Shown here piece by piece: positions 34,241 to 46,069 of a stretch of 64,000 nt of DNA. The translations under genes and the position numbers were made by a program. The notes under the pieces are model-generated. The model worked only from the letters and a program-made list of their open reading frames with translations. It was not told the origin of the DNA and ran no database searches. Within the stretch, counting starts at the first letter, position 1, and each line of letters starts with the position of its first letter. This stretch comes from Gluconacetobacter liquefaciens (lineage in GTDB: Bacteria > Pseudomonadota > Alphaproteobacteria > Acetobacterales > Acetobacteraceae), in NCBI RefSeq assembly GCF_003350405.1, contig NZ_QQAW01000005.1, positions 186,001-250,000 on the forward strand. The letters are read 5' to 3'.

Positions 34241-35854
34241 ATGAAGAGGGTGGTGGCGGTTCGGATTGTGCGGGTCTGTTCGGCGGTGATCGGCCTGTTG
34301 GCCTGCGGTGTGTCGGGGGCGGCATGGGCCGGGGCGCCCGATGCCGTGTCTTCGATAGAGGTCGATGCGTCCGTGGGCGGAACGCCGTTCCGCCATAGCT
34401 GGGAGCAGGCGTTCGGTTCGGACCGTGCCGACATGGCGCTGACGGAGAGTTACCTGCGGAACGCGGACCGGACGCGGGAGGCGACCGGTTTCCGGTATGT
34501 GCGGTTCCACGGCATCTTCGACGACACGATGGCCATCATGGCGCCGGATGGGGCGGGCCGTATGCATTACAATTTCCGCAAGGTCGATGCCGTGTATGAC
34601 GGCCTGCTGGCACATCATATCCGGCCGCTGGTCGAGCTGTCGTTCATGCCCAGCGCCATCGGCAGTGACGTTCTGCGTCGCGACGGGGGGCTGGAGCCGC
34701 TGGTGAAGTGGAAGGCGGACGATCCGGCGAAACCCATTACGGACTATAGCGGCGGGACGCTGTGGTATCGGGCCAATGTGACGCCTCCGGCGCATATGGC
34801 GGACTGGAATGCGCTGATCCGCGCCTTCGTGGAGCATCTGGAACAGCGTTATGGCGCCGAGGAAGTTCGGCAATGGCCTTTCGAAGTCTGGAACGAACCC
34901 GATCAGGCAACCTGGGTGGGGCAGCCCCGGATGGAGAGCTATTTCGCGCTTTATGACAATACCGCCCGGACCATCAAGGCGGTCGACCCGGCGTTGCGGG
35001 TCGGTGGGCCTGCGACGGGGGCCATCCACTGGGTCGGGGATTTCGTCGAGCATGTCACGCGGGAGCATGTGCCGGTCGATTTCGTCTCGACGCATATCTA
35101 TGCCAACGATCCGCCCGATCTGCTCCGGTTGCCGAAATCGCCGGACAATACGGGGAATACTGTCTGCGACGCGACGCGGACGGCGCGGCGGGTGATCGAT
35201 CGGTCGGGGCACCGGGACCTGCCGCTGTATATCACCGAATTCGGGGCGGATTGGGATATTCATAACGGCAGCGCGGACCGCCCATGGATCGCACCGTGGA
35301 TTGCGCAGACGGTGCATGATTGTGACGGGCTGGCACCGATCATGTCCTACTGGACGTTCTCGGACGATTTCGAGGAGCAGGGGGTGATCGCCAACGAATT
35401 GCCAGGTGCATATGGGCTGCTGACGACCCACGGCATTGCCAAGCCGGCGTTCAATGCCTTTGCGCTGCTGCATCGTCTGGGAGAGCGGCGGTTGCCGGCC
35501 GGATCAGGCGGTGACGATGTGCTGGCGACGCGCCGGAAGGATGGGGCGATTGCTGTCGCGCTGTGGAACGGCGATCGGGAGCAGGGGCGGGAGCGTCATC
35601 TGGCCTTCAAGGGTGTGGGGTCGGTCAAAGGGGCGACGGTGGTCGTGATCGATCGCAGCCATGGCACGCCTGCCGCGTTGTTCGAAGCCATGGGGCGGCC
35701 GGTTTCGCCCACGCGCCAGCAGGCTGATGCGTTGATTGCCGCCGCCCGTCTGCCCGCGCCGCAGCCGGCGATTTGTGCGCAGGCGAACCGGTGTGACATC
35801 CGGCTGCCGCCCGAAAGTCTGGCTTTGTTGCTGGTGCCGGGTTCGCCCCAATGA
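34241..35854 (+). CDS. Secreted GH39-family glycosidase (beta-xylosidase-like)
   Basis: 537 residues from ATG 34241, which has GGAG 11 bases upstream; a GTG at 34229 is in frame but overlaps that site. A signal peptide (to about residue 30, SGAAWA) directs export. The GH39 catalytic barrel shows the acid/base motif EVWNEPDQATW with Glu219 and the nucleophile strand LYITEFGADWD with Glu333. An early F-R-Y-V-R-F-H-G segment is also family-typical. GH39 members hydrolyse beta-xylosides or alpha-L-iduronides. The downstream alpha/beta hydrolase, 34 bp away and also exported, may act with it on plant polysaccharide fragments. Confidence 0.88.
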   Translation: MKRVVAVRIVRVCSAVIGLLACGVSGAAWAGAPDAVSSIEVDASVGGTPFRHSWEQAFGSDRADMALTESYLRNADRTREATGFRYVRFHGIFDDTMAIMAPDGAGRMHYNFRKVDAVYDGLLAHHIRPLVELSFMPSAIGSDVLRRDGGLEPLVKWKADDPAKPITDYSGGTLWYRANVTPPAHMADWNALIRAFVEHLEQRYGAEEVRQWPFEVWNEPDQATWVGQPRMESYFALYDNTARTIKAVDPALRVGGPATGAIHWVGDFVEHVTREHVPVDFVSTHIYANDPPDLLRLPKSPDNTGNTVCDATRTARRVIDRSGHRDLPLYITEFGADWDIHNGSADRPWIAPWIAQTVHDCDGLAPIMSYWTFSDDFEEQGVIANELPGAYGLLTTHGIAKPAFNAFALLHRLGERRLPAGSGGDDVLATRRKDGAIAVALWNGDREQGRERHLAFKGVGSVKGATVVVIDRSHGTPAALFEAMGRPVSPTRQQADALIAAARLPAPQPAICAQANRCDIRLPPESLALLLVPGSPQ

Positions 35855-35888
35855 CATGGGGCGGGTGCCGTAAGACAGGATGGTGTTG

Positions 35889-36770
35889 ATGCGCTCTTTT
35901 CTTTTCCCGTTGTTCCTGACCGTTCCCGTTGCCGCGTTGGCGGCACCGCCTCCGGTTGCGGTGATTGCCGATCCGCCTGCTGACAGGCTGCATCCGGCGG
36001 CGATGGCGGCATTCGTGATCCCTGCGCAGGATGGCGCGCTGAATGCCGTGATGTATCGCGCGGCCGGGGTGGGGCCGCATCCGACGCTTCTGCTGCTTCA
36101 TGGCTTTCCGGGGAACGAGCAGAATCTCGATCTGGCGCAGGCGGCGCGGCGGGCGGGGTGGAATGTGCTGACATTCCATTATCGTGGTTCGTGGGGAAGC
36201 CCGGGTCGCTTCTCGTTCGCCAATTGCCTGCAGGATGGGGCGACCGCGCTGGCTTATCTGCGTCGGCCGGACGTGGTGGCCCGGTTCGGGATCGATCCGT
36301 CCCGTATCGCGGTGGCCGGACATAGCATGGGCGGCATGGTGGCGGCGCGGGTCGGTGCGGATGATGCGGGTGTGATCGGGACGTTCCTGATCGATCCTGC
36401 TGATTTTGCTGCGATCGGGCGTGGGTTTGTCGATCCGAAGAAGCGGGAGGCGTTTCTGCTGGGCGAGGTGCGTGGCGACATGCCGCCGCTGGCCGGCACC
36501 AGCGAAGAGGCGATCATGACCGAGACGGCGCATGCCGGGCGGCCGCTGGACCTGGTCGCCGCCATGCCGGCGCTGGCGGCGCGGCCGCTGGCGTTGATCG
36601 GGGCGACGCGGGGGATCGGGGCGATGGCCGAGGCGGCCGCGCGCCGGGCACGGGAGGCCGGTGCCCGGCATCTCGATGCCGAGACGTTCGAGACCGATCA
36701 TAGTTTTTCCGATGCGCGGATTGCTCTGGCCGGCAGGTTGGTGACGTGGCTGGCGCAGTTCCGGCAGTGA
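35889..36770 (+). CDS. Secreted alpha/beta hydrolase
   Basis: 293 residues from the second ATG (35889); an ATG three codons earlier (35880) is possible. A short signal peptide is visible (MRSFLFPLFLTVPVAALAA). The alpha/beta hydrolase core has the oxyanion loop LLLLHGFPGNEQ, the nucleophile elbow AVAGHSMGG with Ser146, and a late D/H pair (ETFETDHSFSD) that supplies the catalytic His. It could be an esterase or peptidase of the S9/dienelactone hydrolase type. It lies 34 bp after the GH39 gene on the same strand, suggesting joint expression. Substrate unknown; deacetylation of hemicellulose fragments is one possibility. Confidence 0.82.
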   Translation: MRSFLFPLFLTVPVAALAAPPPVAVIADPPADRLHPAAMAAFVIPAQDGALNAVMYRAAGVGPHPTLLLLHGFPGNEQNLDLAQAARRAGWNVLTFHYRGSWGSPGRFSFANCLQDGATALAYLRRPDVVARFGIDPSRIAVAGHSMGGMVAARVGADDAGVIGTFLIDPADFAAIGRGFVDPKKREAFLLGEVRGDMPPLAGTSEEAIMTETAHAGRPLDLVAAMPALAARPLALIGATRGIGAMAEAAARRAREAGARHLDAETFETDHSFSDARIALAGRLVTWLAQFRQ

Positions 36771-37029
36771 CGTCCGTTGTCCCCCACGCAGTGCGTGGAT
36801 CGGGACGGGTGGTCTACGCTTCCTGTTCTCGCTCGCCGGGTTTGTCGAATGTGCTGTAGCCGAGTTGGGGCGTTTTGCGGGCTTGCGAGCCGCTGTTCAC
36901 GATGCTCCGGCCGGTCTTATCGCGACCCTGAGTGAACTATGACCGTGAATGTATTTTTTGCCTGTTGTGCCATTATGGCTGATCGTTTGGTCTGGGTGCG
37001 AGGTTCATGATGTGTTGGCAGGTCGGCCT

Positions 37030-38118
37030 ATGAGAGAAGGCGTGCGGGGGGCTGCCGGGGTGGCGGGGGCAGGGCAACTGCCGGCCGTTGGGTGGGGGAT
37101 CGTGGGAACCGGTACGATTGCCGGGCATTTTGCCGAGGATATAGGCCACGCGCGCGGGGCGTATCTGGCGGCGGTTTCGTCACGTTCGGTCGAGAGGGCC
37201 GCGGCATTCACGGCGCGTCATGGCGGCAGGCCGTTTGGCGATATCGAGGCGCTGGTGCGGGAACCGGCGGTGCAGGCTGTTTATATCGCCTCCCCCAACG
37301 CCACGCATTTCGACATGGCACGGGCCGTCATGGCGGCGGGCAAGGCCGTGCTGGTTGAAAAGCCCCTTGTCTGCACAGCCGAAGATGCGGAACGCCTGGC
37401 GGCGTTGGCGGTGCAACACGGTACGTTCTGCATGGAGGGCATGTGGTCGCGCTTTCTGCCGGTTGTGGACCTGGCAGAGGAGAAGATTCGCTCGGGATCG
37501 ATCGGAACCGTAAAGCGCATCCGTGCCGAACTGGCCTTTGCCCACCCGTATGATCCTGACAGCCGGTTTTTCGATCCCGCACAGGGTGGGGGGGCGTTGC
37601 TGGACCTGGGGGTGTATCTGGTCTCGCTCTCCCAGGCGCTGATGGGGCGTCCGGACCGGGTGCAGGGGGGCTGGCGGGCCGCGCCGAGCGGCGTGGACAT
37701 GACGGCTGAGATCGTGCTGGGGTTTGGTGCGGTGGAAGCGCATCTGGCCTGCGGATTCGATCGTGACGGCACCAATCTGTTCATGATCGAAGGCAGCAGG
37801 GGGACGCTGGTGTTGCAGCCCCATTTCATTTCCAGCCGGCAGCTTCTGGCGGTGGGGCGTATTCCTGCGTGGGGGCTGTCCATGCTGCCGGGCGGGTCCG
37901 CGCCGTTGCGGCTGTTTTCGAAAGTGGCCAAGAGGAGCTGGCTGCCGGGCGTGCGCCGGTATGATTGTGCTTTTGACGGTTATGGCCTGCAATTTGAAAT
38001 CGAAGCGGCAAGCCGGGTCGTGGCCCAGGGACAGACGGCATCTTCCGTCATGCCGCTGGCGGACAGTATCGAGACCTTGCGGATCATCGAGCAGGTACGT
38101 GCCCGTCCCCCGGCCTGA
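37030..38118 (+). CDS. Gfo/Idh/MocA-family oxidoreductase
   Basis: 362 residues from ATG 37030; a GTG at 37012 with GAGG upstream is an alternative that adds six residues. The N-terminal Rossmann fold starts GWGIVGTGTIAGHFAEDI. The EKPL signature appears as VLVEKPLVC around residue 113, and the substrate domain has the D-L-GVYLVSLSQAL segment. The family uses NAD(P) to oxidise or reduce sugars, inositols or related compounds. It is convergent, 18 bp apart, with another member of the family at 38137-39267. A 259-bp gap before it has no recognised gene, only a small hairpin (CCACGC-AGT-GCGTGG, 36784-36798). Confidence 0.88.
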   Translation: MREGVRGAAGVAGAGQLPAVGWGIVGTGTIAGHFAEDIGHARGAYLAAVSSRSVERAAAFTARHGGRPFGDIEALVREPAVQAVYIASPNATHFDMARAVMAAGKAVLVEKPLVCTAEDAERLAALAVQHGTFCMEGMWSRFLPVVDLAEEKIRSGSIGTVKRIRAELAFAHPYDPDSRFFDPAQGGGALLDLGVYLVSLSQALMGRPDRVQGGWRAAPSGVDMTAEIVLGFGAVEAHLACGFDRDGTNLFMIEGSRGTLVLQPHFISSRQLLAVGRIPAWGLSMLPGGSAPLRLFSKVAKRSWLPGVRRYDCAFDGYGLQFEIEAASRVVAQGQTASSVMPLADSIETLRIIEQVRARPPA

Positions 38119-38136
38119 AGGGGACGGCCCGCAGCA

Positions 38137-39267
38137 TCAGGGCAGGTTCTTGACGGTATGATCGTGCAGCCCGCTGCTGAGGGCCAGGATGACTTCCGTC
38201 AGATGCAGGGAGACCCGACCCGAGAACAGGGGAGTCTGGCCTGAACGGATGGCTTCCGCCTGAACCTGGATGCCGCGTGCGAAGTCGATTTTGGACGGGT
38301 AGGGGGGAACCTGCGTGGCCGGCTTGCCCTTGGGGTAACGGATGGTCTGCCCGCGATAGAAGCGAATGGGCAGCTTGTGGCCCAGCTTGTTTTCCAGACC
38401 GTCGGTCAGGATATCCAGCAGGCCGCGGCGGTAGTTGCGTAGCAGGTGGATGGCCGAGCGGTTATCCCACAGATCGCGCACGGTCAGGCTGCCATTTTCC
38501 CCGAGGATGGTCAGGGAGCGATCTCGGGGGGCGGCGAGACCGCTTGTGAGGCGTGCGACCATACCGGAGCGGAAGGTGAGGCAGCCGACGGAAAAATCCG
38601 GCCCCAGCGGATGGTTGCCGATGCCCTTGTCGCGGAAGGTGAGGGCGGAATATGCCGCGACATGTTCGATCGGGCCGAAAAGCCCATACAGCCAACTGAG
38701 TGCGTAGCCCGCATGTTCGAGCGTGCAGCCCACTTCGAATTCATGCAGGCCGGGCCATGGTGCGCCCGAACGGCTGCGCCATTGCTGCCAGTTGCCGCGG
38801 AAGACCGGGCCGTCGTCCATTTCGGCATAGACCAGGTTGGGACGGCCGATCTCGCCCTTTTCCATCAGGCTGCGTGCCAGGGTGAAGGCGTCGCTCAGGC
38901 CGTTGGCGGGGGCGCCGCAGAGGATGAGATTTTTCTGTTCGGCAAGATGGGCCAGTGTCTCGGCCTCTTCCACGGACAGGGCCATGGGCTTTTCGCAATA
39001 GACGTGCTTGCCTGCGTTCAGTGCGGCCTGATTGACGGTGAAATGACTTTCGGGTGTCGTGAGATTGACGACAATATCCACCGTCTTGTCGTTGAGCAGT
39101 TCATCCAGCCCGTCGTAGGCCGTGACCGTATAGAAGGAGCAGAACTGGCGTAACCTTTTCGGGTCGCGATCCCATACGCCTTTCAGGCGCAGTTCGGGAT
39201 AGTTCTGCAAGGTGGTCATATAATAATCAGCGACGTACCCTGTTCCGACAAAGGCGATGTTGGTCAT
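38137..39267 (-). CDS. Gfo/Idh/MocA-family oxidoreductase (second, convergent)
   Basis: 376 residues from ATG 39267, chosen for the AGGA six bases upstream and because the Rossmann motif (NIAFVGTGYVADYYMTTLQ) begins right after it. The EKPMALSVEEAE signature lies near residue 95, and the C-terminal alpha/beta domain contains EFEVGCTLEHAGYALSWLYGLFG. It belongs to the NAD(P)-dependent sugar/inositol dehydrogenase-like group; the substrate is unknown. Sequence by eye differs clearly from the convergent neighbour, so they are not a recent duplication. It lies 90 bp downstream of ligA on the same strand. Confidence 0.88.
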   Translation of the reverse strand: MTNIAFVGTGYVADYYMTTLQNYPELRLKGVWDRDPKRLRQFCSFYTVTAYDGLDELLNDKTVDIVVNLTTPESHFTVNQAALNAGKHVYCEKPMALSVEEAETLAHLAEQKNLILCGAPANGLSDAFTLARSLMEKGEIGRPNLVYAEMDDGPVFRGNWQQWRSRSGAPWPGLHEFEVGCTLEHAGYALSWLYGLFGPIEHVAAYSALTFRDKGIGNHPLGPDFSVGCLTFRSGMVARLTSGLAAPRDRSLTILGENGSLTVRDLWDNRSAIHLLRNYRRGLLDILTDGLENKLGHKLPIRFYRGQTIRYPKGKPATQVPPYPSKIDFARGIQVQAEAIRSGQTPLFSGRVSLHLTEVILALSSGLHDHTVKNLP

Positions 39268-39357
39268 GATGTTCCTGCTGGCCATGGTGAAGCGGTATCG
39301 GGCTGGTATTTGCAATGAATACCAGACGAAAACCGCTTCGCCTACGGTTGTACTTGC

Positions 39358-43199
<3,842 letters not shown>

Positions 43200-43239
43200 C
43201 GGGTTGCCCCGTATGGCGCGAGGAAGGCCCCCGCGCCCG

Positions 43240-44208
43240 TCAGAAGACGGAGTGCCATACGCGCGAGAAGAAACCGCGTCGGGCACGGACCTCGGATGGC
43301 GGCGGCGGGGCCTTGGCCAGCGGACTGGCACCGTCGGCATCGGCCGACTTCGCGGATGCTTTGCCGGAGCCGGTATGCGGCGCCGGGGTGTCGGCGGAGA
43401 GCAGGTGCTTGCTGCGCAGCGTATCGTATGCGTAGCGGTACCATTTGCTGCCCGGATAATTGTAGGACAGCACGGAGGCGGTGCGGCGTGCCTGGTCGGT
43501 CAGGCCCAGGTCGAGATAGACTTCGACCAGCCGTTCCAGCGCTTCGGGTACATGGTTGGTCGTCTGGAAGTCCTGCACCACGCGCTGGTAGCGGTTGACC
43601 GCAGAGTGATAGGACCGCTGCTGCTGGTAATAGCGGCCGACCAGCATTTCCTTGCCGGCCAGATGGTCGCGGCAGAGATCGACCTTGAGCTGGGCGTCAC
43701 GCGCGTAGGGCGATTGCGGAAAGCGGGTGATGACCTCTTCCAGCGCGTTCATCGCCTCGATCGTGCCTTGCTGGTCGCGCTGCACCTCGGCGACCTGCTC
43801 GTAATAGCAGAGCGCGCGCAGGTAGAACGCGTAGGCGGCATCGGGGCTGGTGGGGTGCAGTTCGAGGAAGCGGTCGAGCTGCTGCACGGCCTCGGGGTAT
43901 TTGTCTTGCAGGTAATAGGCGTAGCCCGCCATCAACTGCGCGTTCGCGACGTAGGCGGAATAGGGGTAGTTCTGTTGCAGAACGTCGAATTCCGCCGCCG
44001 ACAGGGCGTAGCGCTGGTCGCGCAGGGCGTCGATGCCGTTATTGTAGAGCGTATCGACCGGAGGCACGTGCGATTCCAGGTCGTTGATCGTCTTCTTGTC
44101 GCCACTGCATGCCGCGAGCGACAGGATGACGGCGATCGAGGCGTATCGGGCGGCGCGACGGCCGGCCGAAGGGTCAACGGAATGGTTTCGAATGCTGCGC
44201 AGGGACAT
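43240..44208 (-). CDS. bamD: Outer-membrane protein assembly lipoprotein BamD
   Basis: 322 residues. A signal peptide ends with lipobox SLAAC. The mature part has the BamD/ComL TPR repeats: LYNNGIDALRDQRYALSAAEFDVLQQNYPYS, then AYYLQDKYPEAVQQLDRFLELHP and YARDAQLKVDLCRDHLAGKEMLVGRYY. A Pro/Ala/Lys-rich C-terminal extension (about residues 275-322) is longer than in enteric BamD. The protein is an essential part of the BAM complex that inserts beta-barrels. GGAAGAG precedes ATG 44208. A terminator-like hairpin separates it from the upstream lpxC gene. Confidence 0.95.
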   Translation of the reverse strand: MSLRSIRNHSVDPSAGRRAARYASIAVILSLAACSGDKKTINDLESHVPPVDTLYNNGIDALRDQRYALSAAEFDVLQQNYPYSAYVANAQLMAGYAYYLQDKYPEAVQQLDRFLELHPTSPDAAYAFYLRALCYYEQVAEVQRDQQGTIEAMNALEEVITRFPQSPYARDAQLKVDLCRDHLAGKEMLVGRYYQQQRSYHSAVNRYQRVVQDFQTTNHVPEALERLVEVYLDLGLTDQARRTASVLSYNYPGSKWYRYAYDTLRSKHLLSADTPAPHTGSGKASAKSADADGASPLAKAPPPPSEVRARRGFFSRVWHSVF

Positions 44209-44314
44209 GCCGGCTCTTCCAGTTCGGTCTGCCTTATATCATGCGGCGGGCCGGGGTGAAGGCCACGGCGTCGTTTTCAATGCGATCCGGCCTGAATTTG
44301 GTCGATTGAGGGAG

Positions 44315-44390
44315 GGAGCGGCCTTGATGGCCGCACGCATGGCGGCATGGAAAATGCGCGCCGAATCGCCGCCGGCGCGCATTTTCCGAT
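44315..44390. repeat. Partial copy of the intergenic repeat family between bamD and lpxC
   Basis: GGAGCGGCCTTGATGGCCG at 44315-44333 is repeated in the array between lpxC and ftsZ (45711, 45850 with one change, 45990). It is followed by the hairpin at 44349-44387, whose arms also occur at the end of the third array copy. It is a truncated dispersed copy of the same element. Confidence 0.65.
44349..44387 (-). terminator. Terminator-like hairpin after lpxC
   Basis: A perfect 15-bp inverted repeat: GGAAAATGCGCGCCG (44349-44363) and CGGCGCGCATTTTCC (44373-44387), with a 9-base loop. It begins about 17 bp after the lpxC stop codon on the transcribed strand. The arm ends in TTTTCC rather than a long U run, so termination is plausible but not certain. 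Confidence 0.55.
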
Positions 44391-44403
44391 AGGGGTAGGG
44401 GGA

Positions 44404-45384
44404 TCAGGCCGCGACGCGGAGGGGCTGGGGACGGAGCGTGCGCGTCTGAAAACGCCAATTGCCGGCCTCGGCGAACAGCGCCCGGAGCAGCCGGTTGTTC
44501 AGCGCGTGGCCGGATTTGTGGCCGGTGAAGACGCCGTTGATGGTGGCGCCGGCCAGATAGAGGTCGCCGACCGCATCGACCATCTTGTGGCGCACGAATT
44601 CGTCGGGGCGGCGCAGGCCGGCGGGGTTGAGGATCGCGGCGCCATCGACGACGACGGCATTGTCGAGCGAGCCGCCGCGCGCCAGGCCGGCGGCGTGCAG
44701 GGCCTCGATTTCCTGCCGCAGGGTGAACGTACGGCAATTCGCGATCTCGTCGCGGAAGCTCCGGCGGTCGAGCCGGGCGGTGAAGCTCTGTTCGCCGATG
44801 GCGGCGGCGGGGAAGGCGATGGACATGGCCAGAGCCAGTCCGGGCTCGCGCGCGGGCCGCAACTCGGCGAAGGCGTCGCCGTCGGTCACGCGGACGGGGC
44901 GCAGCACGTCGATCGCCGCGCGGGGGGCGGCCTGTTCGGCCAGCCCGGCGCAATCGAGCAGGAAGACGAAATCGGCCGCCGAACCGTCGAGCACCGGCAG
45001 TTCCGGCCCGTCGACGTCGATCAGCACATTGTCGACACCGGTGGCCGACAATGCGGCCATCAGGTGCTCGATGGTGGCGACGCGCAGGGCGGGGTTCGTC
45101 GGATCGCCGATGACGGTGGACAGCCGCGTGTCGACGACATGATCGAAGCGGCCGGGAATGGCGCGGCCGTCGAGATCGACGCGACGAAAGAGGATTCCGC
45201 TGTTTTCGGCCGCCGGATGAAGGGCCAGCCTGATCCGCAGGCCGGTATGCAGGCCGACGCCGACGCAGGAAATGCTCTGGCGGAGCGTGTGCTGGCGGGC
45301 GGCGCGCGTGGGGAGGGGACGGGCGGAAACGGTTTCGCCAGTCCGTGACGATTCCTGTTCCGACATCATCAGCATTCCGTCCAT
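44404..45384 (-). CDS. lpxC: UDP-3-O-acyl-N-acetylglucosamine deacetylase
   Basis: 326 residues; ATG 45384 has AGGGGA upstream. LpxC signatures are clear: RQHTLRQSISCVGVGLHTG at the start of domain I, the zinc-binding histidine region TIEHLMAALSATGVDNVLIDVDGPE, and HKMVDAVGDLYLAGATING with further zinc ligands in domain II, then GHKSGHALNNRLLRAL with the catalytic His. It performs the committed step of lipid A synthesis. As in many proteobacteria it lies directly after ftsZ, but here a 685-bp repeat-filled gap separates them and it probably has its own promoter. Confidence 0.97.
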   Translation of the reverse strand: MDGMLMMSEQESSRTGETVSARPLPTRAARQHTLRQSISCVGVGLHTGLRIRLALHPAAENSGILFRRVDLDGRAIPGRFDHVVDTRLSTVIGDPTNPALRVATIEHLMAALSATGVDNVLIDVDGPELPVLDGSAADFVFLLDCAGLAEQAAPRAAIDVLRPVRVTDGDAFAELRPAREPGLALAMSIAFPAAAIGEQSFTARLDRRSFRDEIANCRTFTLRQEIEALHAAGLARGGSLDNAVVVDGAAILNPAGLRRPDEFVRHKMVDAVGDLYLAGATINGVFTGHKSGHALNNRLLRALFAEAGNWRFQTRTLRPQPLRVAA

Positions 45385-45631
45385 TCCAGTCCCCTGCCGT
45401 TATTTCCGCTGCTTCTTGCTTGGTCGTTACAGAACCGACAGCACGACAGCATGATCTGTAATCGTATGAAAGCGGGAGAGCGAGTCACTGTTTATTGCCG
45501 ACTATTACGGCTTAACAAGTTGAAACAAAAAGAAAAAATAAAGTCACAAAATCGACGCGGTGGGAACCGGGACCGGTGATTCGAGTTACCGGCGGCCGGT
45601 TCGGAAGTTGGGGCGGGGAATGGGGAGGCGT

Positions 45632-45774
45632 GGCCGGAAAGGTGGGCTGGCGAGCGCGAGTTGTCCGTGAGGGTCGTGCGTGCCCGGCGTGTATTTGCGG
45701 GCCTTGTGGCGGAGCGGCCTTGATGGCCGTGGGCAACGACGCGCGGAAAGGTCGGGTCCGGAACGGGGGACCAT
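45632..45774. repeat. Intergenic ~140-bp repeat, copy 1
   Basis: Begins GGCCGGAAAGGTGGGCTGG and ends GGTCCGGAACGGGGGACCAT. It is the most diverged of three tandem copies in its first half, but its second half (from GGAGCGGCCTTGATGGCCG at 45711) closely matches copy 2. The sequence just before it (45590-45631) resembles the tail of a further degraded copy. Confidence 0.75.
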
Positions 45775-45914
45775 GGCCGGAAATGTGGGCTGGTGAGCGA
45801 GAGCGGCCCGTCAGGGCCGCGGCCGGCGTTGTATTTTGAGCATCGCAGCGGAGCGGCCTTGATGGCTGTGAGCAGCGAAGCGCGGAAAGGTCGGGTCCGG
45901 AACGGGGGGACCAT
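45775..45914. repeat. Intergenic ~140-bp repeat, copy 2
   Basis: 140 bp. The first ~53 bases, starting GGCCGGAAATGTGGGCTGG, are identical to copy 3, including the palindrome GCGGCCCGTCAGGGCCGC. The GGAGCGGCCTTGATGGCTG box is at 45850. Its tail matches copy 1. Confidence 0.8.
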
Positions 45915-46063
45915 GGCCGGAAATGTGGGCTGGTGAGCGAGAGCGGCCCGTCAGGGCCGCGGCCGGCGTGTATTTTTGAGCATCGCAGCGGAGCGGCCTT
46001 GATGGCCGTGAGCAGCGAAGCGCAGAAAATGCGCGCCGGATCGCCACCAGCGCGCATTTCCGG
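45915..46063. repeat. Intergenic ~140-bp repeat, copy 3 with hairpin end
   Basis: Nearly identical to copy 2 for about 108 bp. It then switches at about 46023 to the hairpin AAATGCGCGC / GCGCGCATTT, which is also found in the partial copy between bamD and lpxC. It abuts the 3' end of ftsZ. Confidence 0.8.
46027..46059 (-). terminator. Terminator-like hairpin after ftsZ
   Basis: Inverted repeat AAATGCGCGC (46027-46036) and GCGCGCATTT (46050-46059) with a 13-base loop, 10 bp past the ftsZ stop codon. Read in the ftsZ direction the stem is followed by TTTTC. It is the same hairpin as the one after lpxC, carried by the same repeat family. Confidence 0.55.
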
Positions 46064-46069
46064 CCATGG

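Larger units (their letters stand above)
45385..46069. other. Long intergenic region between ftsZ and lpxC
   Basis: 685 bp with no supported gene. The lpxC-proximal 200 bp (to about 45560) are AT-rich, with poly-A-like runs (for example 45522-45545), and probably contain the lpxC promoter. From 45632 to about 46063 there are three tandem copies of a ~140-bp GC-rich repeat. The region ends in a hairpin just after ftsZ. Open frames here are repeat-derived and not credible genes. Confidence 0.6.

Noticed and set aside
36771-37029. Remnant of an insertion sequence between the alpha/beta hydrolase and the Gfo/Idh/MocA gene
   Set aside because: No transposase fragment or terminal inverted repeat could be identified; only a small hairpin is visible.
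45512-46057. Minus-strand open frames in the ftsZ-lpxC gap encoding repeated Arg/Pro-rich peptides
   Set aside because: They are translations of the 140-bp repeats, have no ribosome-binding site, and are open in several frames at once.
45632-46063. CRISPR array
   Set aside because: Units are ~140 bp, directly abutting and without unique spacers; no cas genes are present.
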